From contig JARPUW010000308.1 in NCBI GenBank assembly GCA_030533445.1, forward strand, positions 51,403-115,402: 64,000 nucleotides of DNA, read 5' to 3'. The notes beneath the pieces are model-generated. The model saw only the letters and a list, made by a program, of their open reading frames with translations. It was not told where the DNA came from and searched no databases. Position numbers and translations under genes: made by a program. Source of the DNA: Cyprinodon diabolis (Eukaryota > Chordata > Actinopteri > Cyprinodontiformes > Cyprinodontidae). Below are positions 48,526-61,512 of this stretch, piece after piece; position 1 is the first letter of the stretch; every line of letters starts with the position of its first letter.

Positions 48526-51500
48526 GGTCTGATTATACAAAAACCGTAGCAGTTATCAACATACCGTCTTCAGTTTTAAATAGACGAAGGATTTATCTAC
48601 AAACTGAGCTTCAAACTGTTTTTCTAGGTGAATGTATGGCGACACAGTGAAGTGCTGTTTTTTATGCTTTTTTTTTCCTCTCCCCATTCATTTCCTATGG
48701 GATTTTTTTGCGACGTTTTCGCTAATAATTCGCAAACCTTCGGACTAATGAGAAAGTTTTATACAAGCACACATCACCCCATTGGTCCCGACGCGTGTGC
48801 CAACTTTGGGCCCGATCCGCCAAACCGTGCGGGACTAGTTACGCGCCGAAGTTTTGGGTATACGGGAGAATTATAATAACTAGAAAATTTCTAAAGAAAT
48901 TTTGAGGGGGGCCACCTACTGCCCGTCTGGGGAACCGGGCCAATACGGCCCTGGCAAGTGACGTCGGGGCTCCCCAGACCAACTGCTTACGCCTTTGAGG
49001 GCTGCTGAGGGAAGGAAAGAGGGCAAGTTCATGGGCAAAGAGAGCTGTGTGCCACTTGTGCTGAAATCTGGGAAATAGACGTGCACAGCGTATGATGCAC
49101 AAGGGTAATATGGGTTGTCCATATTGAAACACAGTGGGTAAAGCCCAGTTGGCGGGCTTTGCCCGCCTGCTAGGAGCCATCTCAGTGAAGAAAAAAATCA
49201 CCAATGGCGGGCTCTGCCCGCCTTCTAAGAGCCATTGCAGTGATGAAATCACCAATGGCGGGCTCCGCCCGCCTGCTAAGAGCCATTGCAGTGATGTAAT
49301 CACCTTTGGCGGGCTCCGCCTGCCTGTTACCATTGGCGGGCTCCGCCCGCCTTCTAAGAGCCATTGCAGTGATGAAATCACCAATGGCAATGAGCAATAT
49401 GCCAGAATGTATGAGTGTGTATAAGGAAGAGGCTTTTATTCTGTAGAGTCCTTGTAGTCTTATTTTGAAAGTCTATCATGAATGTGCATCAAAAGATGGG
49501 TCACGCCCAGCAGTGATATAGAATCCATTTCCAAATGTTAAATCACTGGTTTTCCATGTTATTAGGTGAATAGTTGCTGTATTACAGAGTAAATGGGAGA
49601 CTTTTATTGTGAAATTTGCTCTGGGGTGTGTTTTGAAAAGGTCACTAGAGTCTAATAAAAACAACCTGGAAGAGTTTGGGTCATAATGTTGAGCCATTTG
49701 CATCAATTAATGCATTAGTATAATCTAGAGGCTTTTATTTTGTAGGGTCCCTGGAGTCTTATTTTGAAAGTCCAACAGAGTTGTGTTTATAGAAAATGTT
49801 CAGACCCGTCAATGATAGTTGATTACTTTCCAATCGTTAAATCACTCTTTTTCCATGTTATTAGGGCAGTAGATGAAGCGGAAATGGGAGGCTTTTATTT
49901 TGAAATTTGCTATAGGGTGTGTTTTAAACAGTCTCCTAGAGTCTATTCTCTAAAACGGGGTTGAGTTTGGGTCATAATGTTGAGCCATATAGGGCAATAA
50001 ATATATGTAAAAAATATAGAGGCTTTTATTTTGTAGGGTCCCTGGAGTCTTATTTTGAAAGTCTATCAGTGCTGAGTGGCAAGGGAAGTGTCATGGACAG
50101 CAGTCATATAGTATCCATTTCCCAATGTTAAATCAGTCCTTTCACCCTCCATTAGATTAATATGTGCTGTTTAAAACAGCAGAGGTAAAATCTGTTTGAA
50201 GCTTGGTAACCTTGACAACGCTTGACGAGCCTCTCACTGACACAGACAACAGCTGCACTCACTATTGGTTTCTTCTTCCCAGGCTTTTTTGTATGGGAAG
50301 AACGGCAACGAAAACAAACGACTACTGATCAAAAACCGTATGAGTTATTCAAAAAACATTTTCACCATGAGCATCAGCAATCCTTCGACTCCAAGTATAC
50401 CAACTTTGGTGTATGTGTGTCATTCAGAACAATATTTATGACGACTTGAAAACACATAGTCTGATTCGTTTCTCTCCCATCTTCAGCTCAAAAAGAATGG
50501 AGAAAGGCTGAAACTCATCGACTTTAGGTTGGTCTGGAGGGTTTTTAAGGAAAAGTATTAATCCTACCGTAATTCCGAAGACATTGTGTGAGTCCAGAGG
50601 TTTCAGTCTACAAACTGACCAAAAATGGTGACTGTAGCTCCAAATATGTGGCCGTGAGGGCGAGAATAAGATGTTTGATCTTAAAAAAATGGCCGCCTCA
50701 CACTAAGATTTCAGCAGCTGCACTCTAGCAGGCTGCTGCAGAAGCTAACTGTCAGCTAGCTTCCAGGTGCTTACCCTCCGAACAAACGACTGCTGAGCAA
50801 AAACCGTAAAAGATATCTGAAAAATTCTTTCAGTGAAAGCAACATCTATCCTTTGTCTCAGACTGGGGTAACCTTCATGTCTGTAGGTCTTTCACAACCC
50901 AAAACGAAGCACAAACAAAATGGTTGGCCCACCTGCTCCTCCCTTTCTTTTAACTGCAGGACCTCACTCTCACTCACCTCTTAGCTGCTAAAGCACCCCT
51001 CCGAACAAACGACTGCTGAGTAAAAACCGTAAAAGGTGTCTGAAAAATTCTTTTTATCTAAGCGACAGCTATATCTTGTCTTCAATTGGAGTAACTTTCA
51101 TGGCTGTAGGTCATCTACAAACTGAATGGGAAGAGAAAGAAAAAGAAAAAACGTTTCATCACACCTAAGCTTCTAATTGAGCTAGCTGCAGCAGGTCACT
51201 GTCACTCAGCTTTCAGGTGCTTAAAATGTCCTCCGAACAAACGACTGCTGAGCAAAAACCGTATGAGTTATTCAAAAAATTTTTTCACCGTGAGCGTCAG
51301 TCATCCTTCGACTCCAACTATGCCAACTTTGGTGTATGTGTGTCATTCAGAAAAATATTTATGACGAGTTTAAAACACATAGTCGGATTCGTTTTTCTCC
51401 CCTCTTCTGCTCCAAAACCAATGAAAAACGGCTCTGATTTTCATCGACTTTAGGTCGGTCTGGAGGGTTTTTAAGGAAAAGTATTAATCCTACCGTAATT

Positions 51501-51694
51501 CCGAAGATATTGTGTGGGTCCAGAGATTTCAGTCTACAAACTGACCAAAAATGGTGACTCTAGCTATAAATATGTGGCCGTGAGGGCGAGTTTAAAATGT
51601 TATTTTGTGTTTAAAAAACGCCTGCCTCACACTCTAGCTTTTCAGTTGCTCCACTCTAGCAGGCTGGATTTTGCTAAAACTTTGTGGCGCTTGA
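48526..51694 (+). repeat. macrosatellite unit 16 (mosaic; B-like then C)
   Basis: There is no 66-bp monomer. The first half is A/B-like and includes the rare G at 50224 shared with unit 11. From about 50308 the sequence is C type (ggcaacgaaaac, caagtatacc, gacgacttg). A further B2-type patch (ctttcttttaac near 50945) lies in the C half. Confidence 0.95.
49151..49385 (+). repeat. 51-bp double-hairpin minisatellite, unit 16, 5 hairpins
   Basis: The first loop is ttt instead of ttc (CpG transition at 49160). One right arm reads gcctgcc near 49320, also a CpG transition. Confidence 0.93.
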
Positions 51695-52052
51695 GGTCTG
51701 ATTATACAAAAACCGTAGCAGTTATCAACATACCGTCTTCAGTTTTAAATAGAGGAAGGATTTATCTACAAACTGAGCTTCAAACTGTTTTTCTAGGTGA
51801 ATGTATGCCGACACAGTGAAGTGCTGTTTTTTATGCTTTTTTTTACCTCTTCCCATTCATTTCCTATGGGATTTTTTTGCGACGTTTTCGCTAATAATTT
51901 GCAAACCTTCGGACTAATGAGAAAGTTTTATACAAGCACACATCACCCCATTGGTCCCAACGCGTGTGCCAACTTTGGGCCCGATCCGCCAAACCGTGCG
52001 GGACTAGTTACGTGCCGAAGTTTTGGGTATACGGGAGAATTATAATAATAAT

Positions 52053-52118
52053 AATAATACGCGGAATAAATATGTGCAATAGTAGTAGGTGGGCCATGCC
52101 TTCGGCATGTGGCCCCCC
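52053..52118 (+). repeat. 66-bp hairpin minisatellite, unit 17, one copy
   Basis: A single copy, the only one attached to a C-type first half apart from unit 6. Confidence 0.9.
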
Positions 52119-52391
52119 AACTAGAAAATTTCTAAAGAAATTTTGAGGGGGGCCACCTACTGCCCGTCTGGGGAACAGGGCCAATACGGCCCTGGCAAGT
52201 GATGTCGGGGCTCCCCAGACCAACTGCTTACGCCTTTGAGGGCTGCTGAGGGAAGGAAAGAGGGCTAGGTCATGGGCAAAGAGAGCTGTGTGCCACTTGT
52301 GCTGAAATCTGGGAAATAGACGTGCACAGCGTATGATGCAAAAGGGTAATATGGGTTGTCCATATTGAACCGCAGTGGGTAAAGCTCAGTT

Positions 52392-52599
52392 GGTGGGCTC
52401 CGCCCGCCTGCTAGGAGCCCTTGCAGCGATGAAAAAAATCACCAATGGCGGGCTCTGCCCGCCTGCTAAGAGCCATTGCAGTGATGAAATCACCAATGGC
52501 GGGCTCCGCCCGCCTTCTAAGAGCCATTGCAGTGATGAAATCACCAATGGCGGGCTCCGCCCGCCTTCTAAGAGCCATTGCAGTGATGAAATTACAAAT
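52392..52599 (+). repeat. 51-bp double-hairpin minisatellite, unit 17, C type, 4 hairpins
   Basis: It has the same 208-bp form and markers as unit 6, including the final attacaaatgg, which replaces the last CCAAT. Confidence 0.93.
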
Positions 52600-54905
52600 G
52601 GCAATGAGCAATATGCCAGAATGTATGAGTGTGTATAAGGAAGAGGCTTTTATTCTGTAGAGTCCCTGGAGTCTTATTTTGAAAGTCTATCATGGAAGTG
52701 CATCTAAAGATGGGTCATGCCCAGCAGTTATATAGAATCAATTTCCAAATGTTAAATCACTGGTTTTCCATGTTATTAGGTGAATAGTTGCTGTATTACA
52801 GAGTAAATGGGAGACTTTTATTGTGAAATTTGCTCTGGGTGTGTTTTGAAAAGGTCACTAGAGTCTAATAAAAACAACCTGGAAGAGTTTGGGTCATAAT
52901 GTTGAGCCATTTGCATCAATTAATGCATTAGTATAATCTAGAGGCTTTTATTTTGTAGGGTCGCTGGAGTCTTATTTTGAAAGTCCAACAGAGTTGTGTT
53001 TATAGAAAATGTTCAGACCCGTCAATGATAGTTGATTACTTTCCAATCGTTAAATCACTCTTTTTCCATGTTATTAGGGCAGTAGATGAAGCGGAAATGG
53101 GAGGCTTTTATTTTGAAATTTGCTATAGGGTGTGTTTTAAACAGTCTCCTAGAGTCTATTCTCTAAAACGGGGTTGAGTTTGGGTCATAATATTGAGCCA
53201 TATAGGGCAATAAATATATGTAAAAAATATAGAGGCTTTTATTTTGTAGGGTCCCTGGAGTCTTATTTTGAAAGTCTATCAGTGCTGAGTGGCAAGGGAA
53301 GTGTCATGGACAGCAGTCATATAGTATCCATTTCCCAATGTTAAATCAGTCCTTTCACCCTCCATTAGATTAATATGTGCTGTTTAAAACAGCAGAGGTA
53401 AAATCTGTTTGAAGCTTGGTAACCTTGACAACGCTTAACGAGCCTCTCACTGACACAGACAACAACTGCACTCACTATTGGTTTCTTCTTCCCAGGCTTT
53501 TTTGTATGGGAAGAACGGCACCGAACAAACGACTACTGATCAAAAACCGTATGAGTTATTCAAAAAACATTTTCACCATGAGCATCAGCAATCCTTCGAC
53601 TCCAACTATACCAACTTTGGTGTATGTGTGTCATTCAGAAAAATATTTATGACGAGTTGAAAACACATAGTCTGATTCGTTTTTCTCCCATCTTCAGCTC
53701 AAAAAGAATGGAGAAAGGCTGAAACTCTCATCCACTTTAGGTTGGTCTGGAGGGTTTTTAAGGCAAAGTATTAATCCTACCGTAATTCCGAAGACATTGT
53801 GTGAGTCCAGAGGTTTCAGTCTACAAACTGACCAAAAATGGTGACTGTAGCTCCAAATATGTGGCCGTGAGGGCGAGAATAAGATGTTTGATCTTAAAAA
53901 ATGGCCGCCTCACACTAAGATTTCAGCAGCTGCACTCTAGCAGGCTGCTGCAGAAGCTAACTGTCAGCTAGCTTCCAGGTGCTTACCCTCCGAACAAACG
54001 ACTGCTGAGCAAAAACCGTAAAAGATATCTGAAAAATTCTTTCAGTGAAAGCAACATCTATCCTTTGTCTCAGACTGGGGTAACCTTCATGTCTGTAGGT
54101 CTTTCACAACCCAAAACGAAGCACAAACAAAATGGTTGGCCCACCTGCTCCTCCCTTTGTTTGAACTGCAGGACCTCACTCTCACTCACCTTTTAGCTGC
54201 TAAAGCACCCCTCCGAACAAACGACTGCTGAGTAAAAACCGTAAAAGGTATCTGAAAAATTCTTTTTATCTAAGCGACAGCTATATCTTGTCTTCAATTG
54301 GAGTAACTTTCATGGCTGTAGGTCATCTACAAACTGAATGGGAAGAGAAAGAAAAAGAAAAAACGTTTCATCACACCTAAGCTTCTAATTGAGCTAGCTG
54401 CAGCAGGTCACTGTCACTCAGCTTTCAGGTGCTTAAAATGTCCTCCGAACAAACGACTGCTGAGCAAAAACCGTATGAGTTATTCAAAAAATTTTTCACC
54501 GTGAGCGTCAGTCATCCTTCGACTCCAACTATGCCAACTTTGGTGTATGTGTGTCATTCAGAAAAATATTTATGACGAGTTTAAAACACATAGTCGGATT
54601 CGTTTTTCTCCCCTCTTCTGCTCCAAAACCAATGAAAAACGGCTCTGATTTTCATCGACTTTAGGTCGGTCTGGAGGGTTTTTAAGGAAAAGTATTAATC
54701 CTACCGTAATTCCGAAGATATTGTGTGGGTCCAGAGATTTCAGTCTACAAACTGACCAAAAATGGTGACTCTAGCTATAAATATGTGGCCGTGAGGGCGA
54801 GTTTAAAATGTTTTTTTGTGTTTAAAAAACGCCTGCCTCACACTCTAGCTTTTCAGTTGCTCCACTCTAGCAGGCTGGATTTTGCTAAAACTTTGTGGCG
54901 CTTGA

Positions 54906-57900
54906 GGTCTGATTATACAAAAACCGTAGCAGTTATCAACATACCGTCTTCAGTTTTAAATAGACGAAGGATTTATCTACAAACTGAGCTTCAAACTGTT
55001 TTTCTAGGTGAATGTATGCCGACACAGTGAAGTGCTGTTTTTTATGCTTTTTTTTTCCTCTCCCCATTCATTTCCTATGGGATTTTTTTGCGACGTTTTC
55101 GCTAATAATTCGCAAACCTTCGGACTAATGAGAAAGTTTTATACAAGCACACATCACCCCATTGGTCCCGACGCGTGTGCCAACTTTGGGCCCGATCCGC
55201 CAAACCGTGCGGGACTAGTTACGCGCCGAAGTTTTGGGTATACGGGAGAATTATAATAACTAGAAAATTTCTAAAGAAATTTTGAGGGGGGCCACCTACT
55301 GCCCGTCTGGGGAACCGGGCCAATACGGCCCTGGCAAGTGACGTCGGGGCTCCCCAGACCAACTGCTTACGCCTTTGAGGGCTGCTGAGGGAAGGAAAGA
55401 GGGCAAGTTCATGGGCAAAGAGAGCTGTGTGCCACTTGTGCTGAAATCTGGGAAATAGACGTGCACAGAGTATGATGCACAAGGGTAATATGGGTTGTCC
55501 ATATTGAAACACAGTGGGTAAAGCCCAGTTGGCGGGCTTCGCCCGCCTGCTAGGAGCCATCTCAGTGAAGAAAAAAATCACCAATGGCGGGCTCTGCCCG
55601 CCTTCTAAGAGCCATTGCAGTGATGAAATCACCAATGGCGGGCTCCGCCCGCCTGCTAAGAGCCATTGCAGTGATGTAATCACCTTTGGCGGGCTCCGCC
55701 CGCCTGTTACCATTGGCGGGCTCCGCCCGCCTTCTAAGAGCCATTGCAGTGATGAAATCACCAATGGCAATGAGCAATATGCCAGAATGTATGAGTGTGT
55801 ATAAGGAAGAGGCTTTTATTCTGTAGAGTCCTTGTAGTCTTATTTGAAAGTCTATCATGAATGTGCATCAAAAGATGGGTCACGCCCAGCAGTGATATAG
55901 AATCCATTTCCAAATGTTAAATCACTGGTTTTCCATGTTATTAGGTGAATAGTTGCTGTATTACAGAGTAAATGGGAGACTTTTATTGTGAAATTTGCTC
56001 TGGGGTGTGTTTTGAAAAGGTCACTAGAGTCTAATAAAAACAACCTGGAAGAGTTTGGGTCATAATGTTGAGCCATTTGCATCAATTAATGCATTACTAT
56101 AATCTAGAGGCTTTTATTTTGTAGGGTCCCTGGAGTCTTATTTTGAAAGTCCAACAGAGTTGTGTTTATAGAAAATGTTCAGACCCGTCAATGATAGTTG
56201 ATTACTTTCCAATCGTTAAATCACTCTTTTTCCATGTTATTAGGGCAGTAGATGAAGCGGAAATGGGAGGCTTTTATTTTGAAATTTGCTATAGGGTGTG
56301 TTTTAAACAGTCTCCTAGAGTCTATTCTCTAAAACGGGGTTGAGTTTGGGTCATAATGTTGAGCCATATAGAGCAATAAATATATGTAAAAAATATAGAG
56401 GCTTTTATTTTGTAGGGTCCCTGGAGTCTTATTTTGAAAGTCTATCAGTGCTGAGTGGCAAGGGAAGTGTCATGTACAGCAGTCATATAGTATCCATTCC
56501 CAATGTTAAATCAGTCCTTTCACCCTCCATTAGATTAATATGTGCTGTTTAAAACAGCAGAGGTAAAATCTGTTTGAAGCTTGGTAACCTTGACAACGCT
56601 TAACGAGCCTCTCACTGACACAGACAACAGCTGCACTCACTATTGGTTTCTTCTTCCCAGGCTTTTTTGTATGGGAAGAACGGCACCGAACAAACGACTA
56701 CTGATCAAAAACCGTATGAGTTATTCAAAAAACATTTTCACCATGAGCATCAGCAATCCTTCGACTCCAACTATACCAACTTTGGTGTATGTGTGTCATT
56801 CAGAAAAATATTTATGACGAGTTGAAAACACATAGTCTGATTCGTTTTTCTCCCATCTTCAGCTCAAAAAGAATGGAGAAAGGCTGAAACTCTCATCCAC
56901 TTTAGGTTGGTCTGGAGGGTTTTTAAGGCAAAGTATTAATCCTACCGTAATTCCGAAGACATTGTGTGAGTCCAGAGGTTTCAGTCTACAAACTGACCAA
57001 AAATGGTGACTGTAGCTCCAAATATGTGGCCGTGAGGGCGAGAATAAGATGTTTGATCTTAAAAAATGGCCGCCTCACACTAAGATTTCAGCAGCTGCAC
57101 TCTAGCAGGCTGCTGCAGAAGCTAACTGTCAGCTAGCTTCCAGGTGCTTACCCTCCGAACAAACGACTGCTGAGCAAAAACCGTAAAAGATATCTGAAAA
57201 ATTCTTTCAGTGAAAGCAACATCTATCCTTTGTCTCAGACTGGGGTAACCTTCATGTCTGTAGGTCTTTCACAACCCAAAACGAAGCACAAACAAAATGG
57301 TTGGCCCACCTGCTCCTCCCTTTGTTTGAACTGCAGGACCTCACTCTCACTCACCTTTTAGCTGCTAAAGCACCCCTCCGAACAAACGACTGCTGAGTAA
57401 AAACCGTAAAAGGTATCTGAAAAATTCTTTTTATCTAAGCGACAGCTATATCTTGTCTTCAATTGGAGTAACTTTCATGGCTGTAGGTCATCTACAAACT
57501 GAATGGGAAGAGAAAGAAAAAGAAAAAACGTTTCATCACACCTAAGCTTCTAATTGAGCTAGCTGCAGCAGGTCACTGTCACTCAGCTTTCAGGTGCTTA
57601 AAATGTCCTCCGAACAAACGACTGCTGAGCAAAAACCGTATGAGTTATTCAAAAAATTTTTTCACCGTGAGCGTCAGTCATCCTTCGACTCCAACTATGC
57701 CAACTTTGGTGTATGTGTGTCATTCAGAAAAATATTTATGACGAGTTTAAAACACATAGTCGGATTCGTTTTTCTCCCCTCTTCTGCTCCAAAACCAATG
57801 AAAAACGGCTCTGATTTTCATCGACTTTAGGTCGGTCTGGAGGGTTTTTAAGGAAAAGTATTAATCCTACCGTAATTCCGAAGATATTGTGTGGGTCCAG

Positions 57901-58071
57901 AGATTTCAGTCTACAAACTGACCAAAAATGGTGACTCTAGCTATAAATATGTGGCCGTGAGGGCGAGTTTAAAATGTTTTTTTGTGTTTAAAAAACGCCT
58001 GCCTCACACTCTAGCTTTTCAGTTGCTCCACTCTAGCAGGCTGGATTTTGCTAAAACTTTGTGGCGCTTGA
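54906..58071 (+). repeat. macrosatellite unit 18 (subfamily A)
   Basis: There is no 66-bp monomer. Two single-T deletions, near 55843 and near 56497, account for its length being 2 bp less than other 3168-bp units. Confidence 0.97.
55531..55765 (+). repeat. 51-bp double-hairpin minisatellite, unit 18, 5 hairpins
   Basis: Standard 235-bp form. Confidence 0.93.
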
Positions 58072-58425
58072 GGTCTGATTATACAAAAACCGTAGCAGTT
58101 ATCAACATACCGTCTTCAGTTTTAAATAGACGAAGGATTTATCTACAAACTGAGCTTCAAACTGTTTTTCTAGGTGAATGTATGCCGACACAGTGAAGTG
58201 CTGTTTTTATGCTTTTTTTTTCCTCTCCCCATTCATTTCCTATGGGATTTTTTTGCGACGTTTTCGCTAATAATTCGCAAACCTTCGGACTAATGAGAAA
58301 GTTTTATACAAGCACACATCACCCCATTGGTCCCGACGCGTGTGCCAACTTTGGGCCCGATCCGCCAAACCGTGCGGGACTAGTTACGCGCCGAAGTTTT
58401 GGGTATACGGGAGAATTATAATAAT

Positions 58426-58692
58426 AATAATACGCGGAATAAATATGTGCAATAGTAGTAGGTGGGCCATGCCTTCGGCATGTGGCCCCCCAATAATAAT
58501 ACGCGGAATAAATATGTGCAATAGTAGTAGGTGGGCCATGCCTTCGGCATGTGGCCCCCCAATAATACGCGGAATAAATATGTGCAATAGTAGTAGGTGG
58601 GCCATGCCTTCGGCATGTGGCCCCCCAATAATACGCGGAATAAATATGTGCAATAGTAGTAGGTGGGCCATGCCTTCGGCATGTGGCCCCCC
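58426..58692 (+). repeat. 66-bp hairpin minisatellite, unit 19, four copies
   Basis: Four copies with one extra AAT triplet (267 bp). Confidence 0.93.
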
Positions 58693-58965
58693 AACTAGAA
58701 AATTTCTAAAGAAATTTTGAGGGGGGCCACCTACTGCCCGTCTGGGGAACCGGGCCAATACGGCCCTGGCAAGTGACGTCGGGGCTCCCCAGACCAACTG
58801 CTTACGCCTTTGAGGGCTGCTGAGGGAAGGAAAGAGGGCAAGTTCATGGGCAAAGAGAGCTGTGTGCCACTTGTGCTGAAATCTGGGAAATAGACGTGCA
58901 CAGCGTATGATGCACAAGGGTAATATGGGTTGTCCATATTGAAACACAGTGGGTAAAGCCCAGTT

Positions 58966-59200
58966 GGCGGGCTTCGCCCGCCTGCTAGGAGCCATCTCAG
59001 TGAAGAAAAAAATCACCAATGGCGGGCTCTGCCCGCCTTCTAAGAGCCATTGCAGTGATGAAATCACCAATGGCGGGCTCCGCCCGCCTGCTAAGAGCCA
59101 TTGCAGTGATGTAATCACCTTTGGCGGGCTCCGCCCGCCTGTTACCATTGGCGGGCTCCGCCCGCCTTCTAAGAGCCATTGCAGTGATGAAATCACCAAT
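58966..59200 (+). repeat. 51-bp double-hairpin minisatellite, unit 19, 5 hairpins
   Basis: Standard form, unlike its B1 relative unit 1, which has three copies. Confidence 0.93.
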
Positions 59201-61512
59201 GGCAATGAGCAATATGCCAGAATGTATGAGTGTGTATAAGGAAGAGGCTTTTATTCTGTAGAGTCCTTGTAGTCTTATTTTGAAAGTCTATCATGAATGT
59301 GCATCAAAAGATGGGTCACGCCCAGCAGTGATATAGAATCCATTTCCAAATGTTAAATCACTGGTTTTCCATGTTATTAGGTGAATAGTTGCTGTATTAC
59401 AGAGTAAATGGGAGACTTTTATTGTGAAATTTGCTCTGGGTGTGTTTTGAAAAGGTCACTAGAGTCTAATAAAAACAACCTGGAAGAGTTTGGGTCATAA
59501 TGTTGAGCCATTTGCATCAATTAATGCATTAGTATAATCTAGAGGCTTTTATTTTGTAGGGTCCCTGGAGTCTTATTTTGAAAGTCCAACAGAGTTGTGT
59601 TTATAGAAAATGTTCAGACCCGTCAATGATAGTTGATTACTTTCCAATCGTTAAATCACTCTTTTTCCATGTTATTTATTAGGGCAGTAGATGAAGCGGA
59701 AATGGGAGGCTTTTATTTTGAAATTTGCTACAGGGTGTGTTTTAAACAGTCTCCTAGAGTCTATTCTCTAAAACGGGGTTGAGTTTGGGTCATAATGTTG
59801 AGCCATATAGGGCAATAAATATATGTAAAAAATATAGAGGCTTTTATTTTGTAGGGTCCCTGGAGTCTTATTTTGAAAGTCTATCAGTGCTGAGTGGCAA
59901 GGGAAGTGTCATGGACAGCAGTCATATAGTATCCATTTCCCAATGTTAAATCAGTCCTTTCACCCTCCATTAGATTAATATGTGCTGTTTAAAACAGCAG
60001 AGGTAAAATCTGTTTGAAGCTTGGTAACCTTGACAACGCTTAACGAGCCTCTCACTGACACAGACAACAGCTGCACTCACTATTGGTTTCTTCTTCCCAG
60101 GCTTTTTTGTATGGGAAGAACGGCACCGAACAAACGACTACTGATCAAAAACCGTATGAGTTATTCAAAAAACATTTTCACCATGAGCATCAGCAATCCT
60201 TCGACTCCAACTATACCAACTTTGGTGTATGTGTGTCATTCAGAAAAATATTTATGACGAGTTGAAAACACATAGTCTGATTCGTTTCTCTCCCATCTTC
60301 AGCTCAAAAAGAATAGAGAAAGGCTGAAACTCTCATCGACTTTAGGTTGGTCTGGAGGGTTTTTAAGGAAAAGTATTAATCCTACCGTAATTCCGAAGAC
60401 ATTGTGTGAGTCCAGAGGTTTCAGTCTACAAACTGACCAAAAATGGTGACTGTAGCTCCAAATATGTGGCCGTGAGGGCGAGAATAAGATGTTTGATCTT
60501 AAAAGAATGGCCGCCTCACACTAAGATTTCAGCAGCTGCACTCTAGCAGGCTGCTGCAGAAGCTAACTGTCAGCTAGCTTCCAGGTGCTTACCCTCCGAA
60601 CAAACGACTGCTGAGCAAAAACCGTAAAAGATATCTGAAAAATTCTTTCAGTGAAAGCAACATCTATCCTTTGTCTCAGACTGGGGTAACCTTCATGTCT
60701 GTAGGTCTTTCACAACCCAAAACGAAGCACAAACAAAATGGTTGGCCCACCTGCTCCTCCCTTTGTTTGAACTGCAGGACCTCACTCTCACTCACCTTTT
60801 AGCTGCTAAAGCACCCCTCCGAACAAACGACTGCTGAGTAAAAACCGTAAAAGGTATCTGAAAAATTATTTTTATCTAAGCGACAGCTATATCTTGTCTT
60901 CAATTGGAGTAACTTTCATGGCTGTAGGTCATCTACAACCTGAATGGGAAGAGAAAGAAAAAGAAAAAACGTTTTGTCACACCTGATCTTCTAATTGAGC
61001 TAGCTGCAGCAGGACACTCTCCCCCAGCTTTCAGCTGCTTAAAATGTCCTCCGAACAAACGACTGCTGAGCAAAAACCGTATGAGTTATTCAAAATATTT
61101 TTTCACCGTGAGCGTCAGCCATCCTTCGACTCCAACTATGCCAACTTTGGTGTATGTGTGTCATTCAGAAAAATATTTATGACGAGTTTAAAACACATAG
61201 TCTGATTCGTTTTTCTCCCCTCTTCTGCTCCAAAACCAATGAAAAACGGCTCTGATTTTCATCGACTTTAGGTCGGTCTGGAGGGTTTTTAAGGAAAAGT
61301 ATTAATCCTACCGTAATTCCGAAGATATTGTGTGGGTCCAGAGATTTCAGTCTACAAACTGACCAAAAATGGTGACTCTAGCTATAAATATGTGGCCGTG
61401 AGGGCGAGTTTAAAATGTTTTTTTGTGTTTAAAAAACGCCTGCCTCACACTCTAGCTTTTCAGTTGCTCCACTCTAGCAGGCTGGATTTTGCTAAAACTT
61501 TGTGGCGCTTGA

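Larger units (their letters stand above)
51695..54905 (+). repeat. macrosatellite unit 17 (mosaic; C then A)
   Basis: It has one 66-bp monomer and the four-copy C-type 51-bp array. C markers run through ataatattg near 53190. From about 53518 it reads A type (ggcaccgaac, catccact, aaggcaaag). Q has a 1-bp deletion in its A/T run near 54488. Confidence 0.95.
58072..61512 (+). repeat. macrosatellite unit 19 (subfamily B1)
   Basis: It has four 66-bp monomers at 58426-58692. A 4-bp tandem duplication (gttatttatt) lies at 59671-59680, and one T is missing near 58205. It shares the rare R2/Q variants of unit 1, including gttttgtcac and ccatccttcg. Confidence 0.97.
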
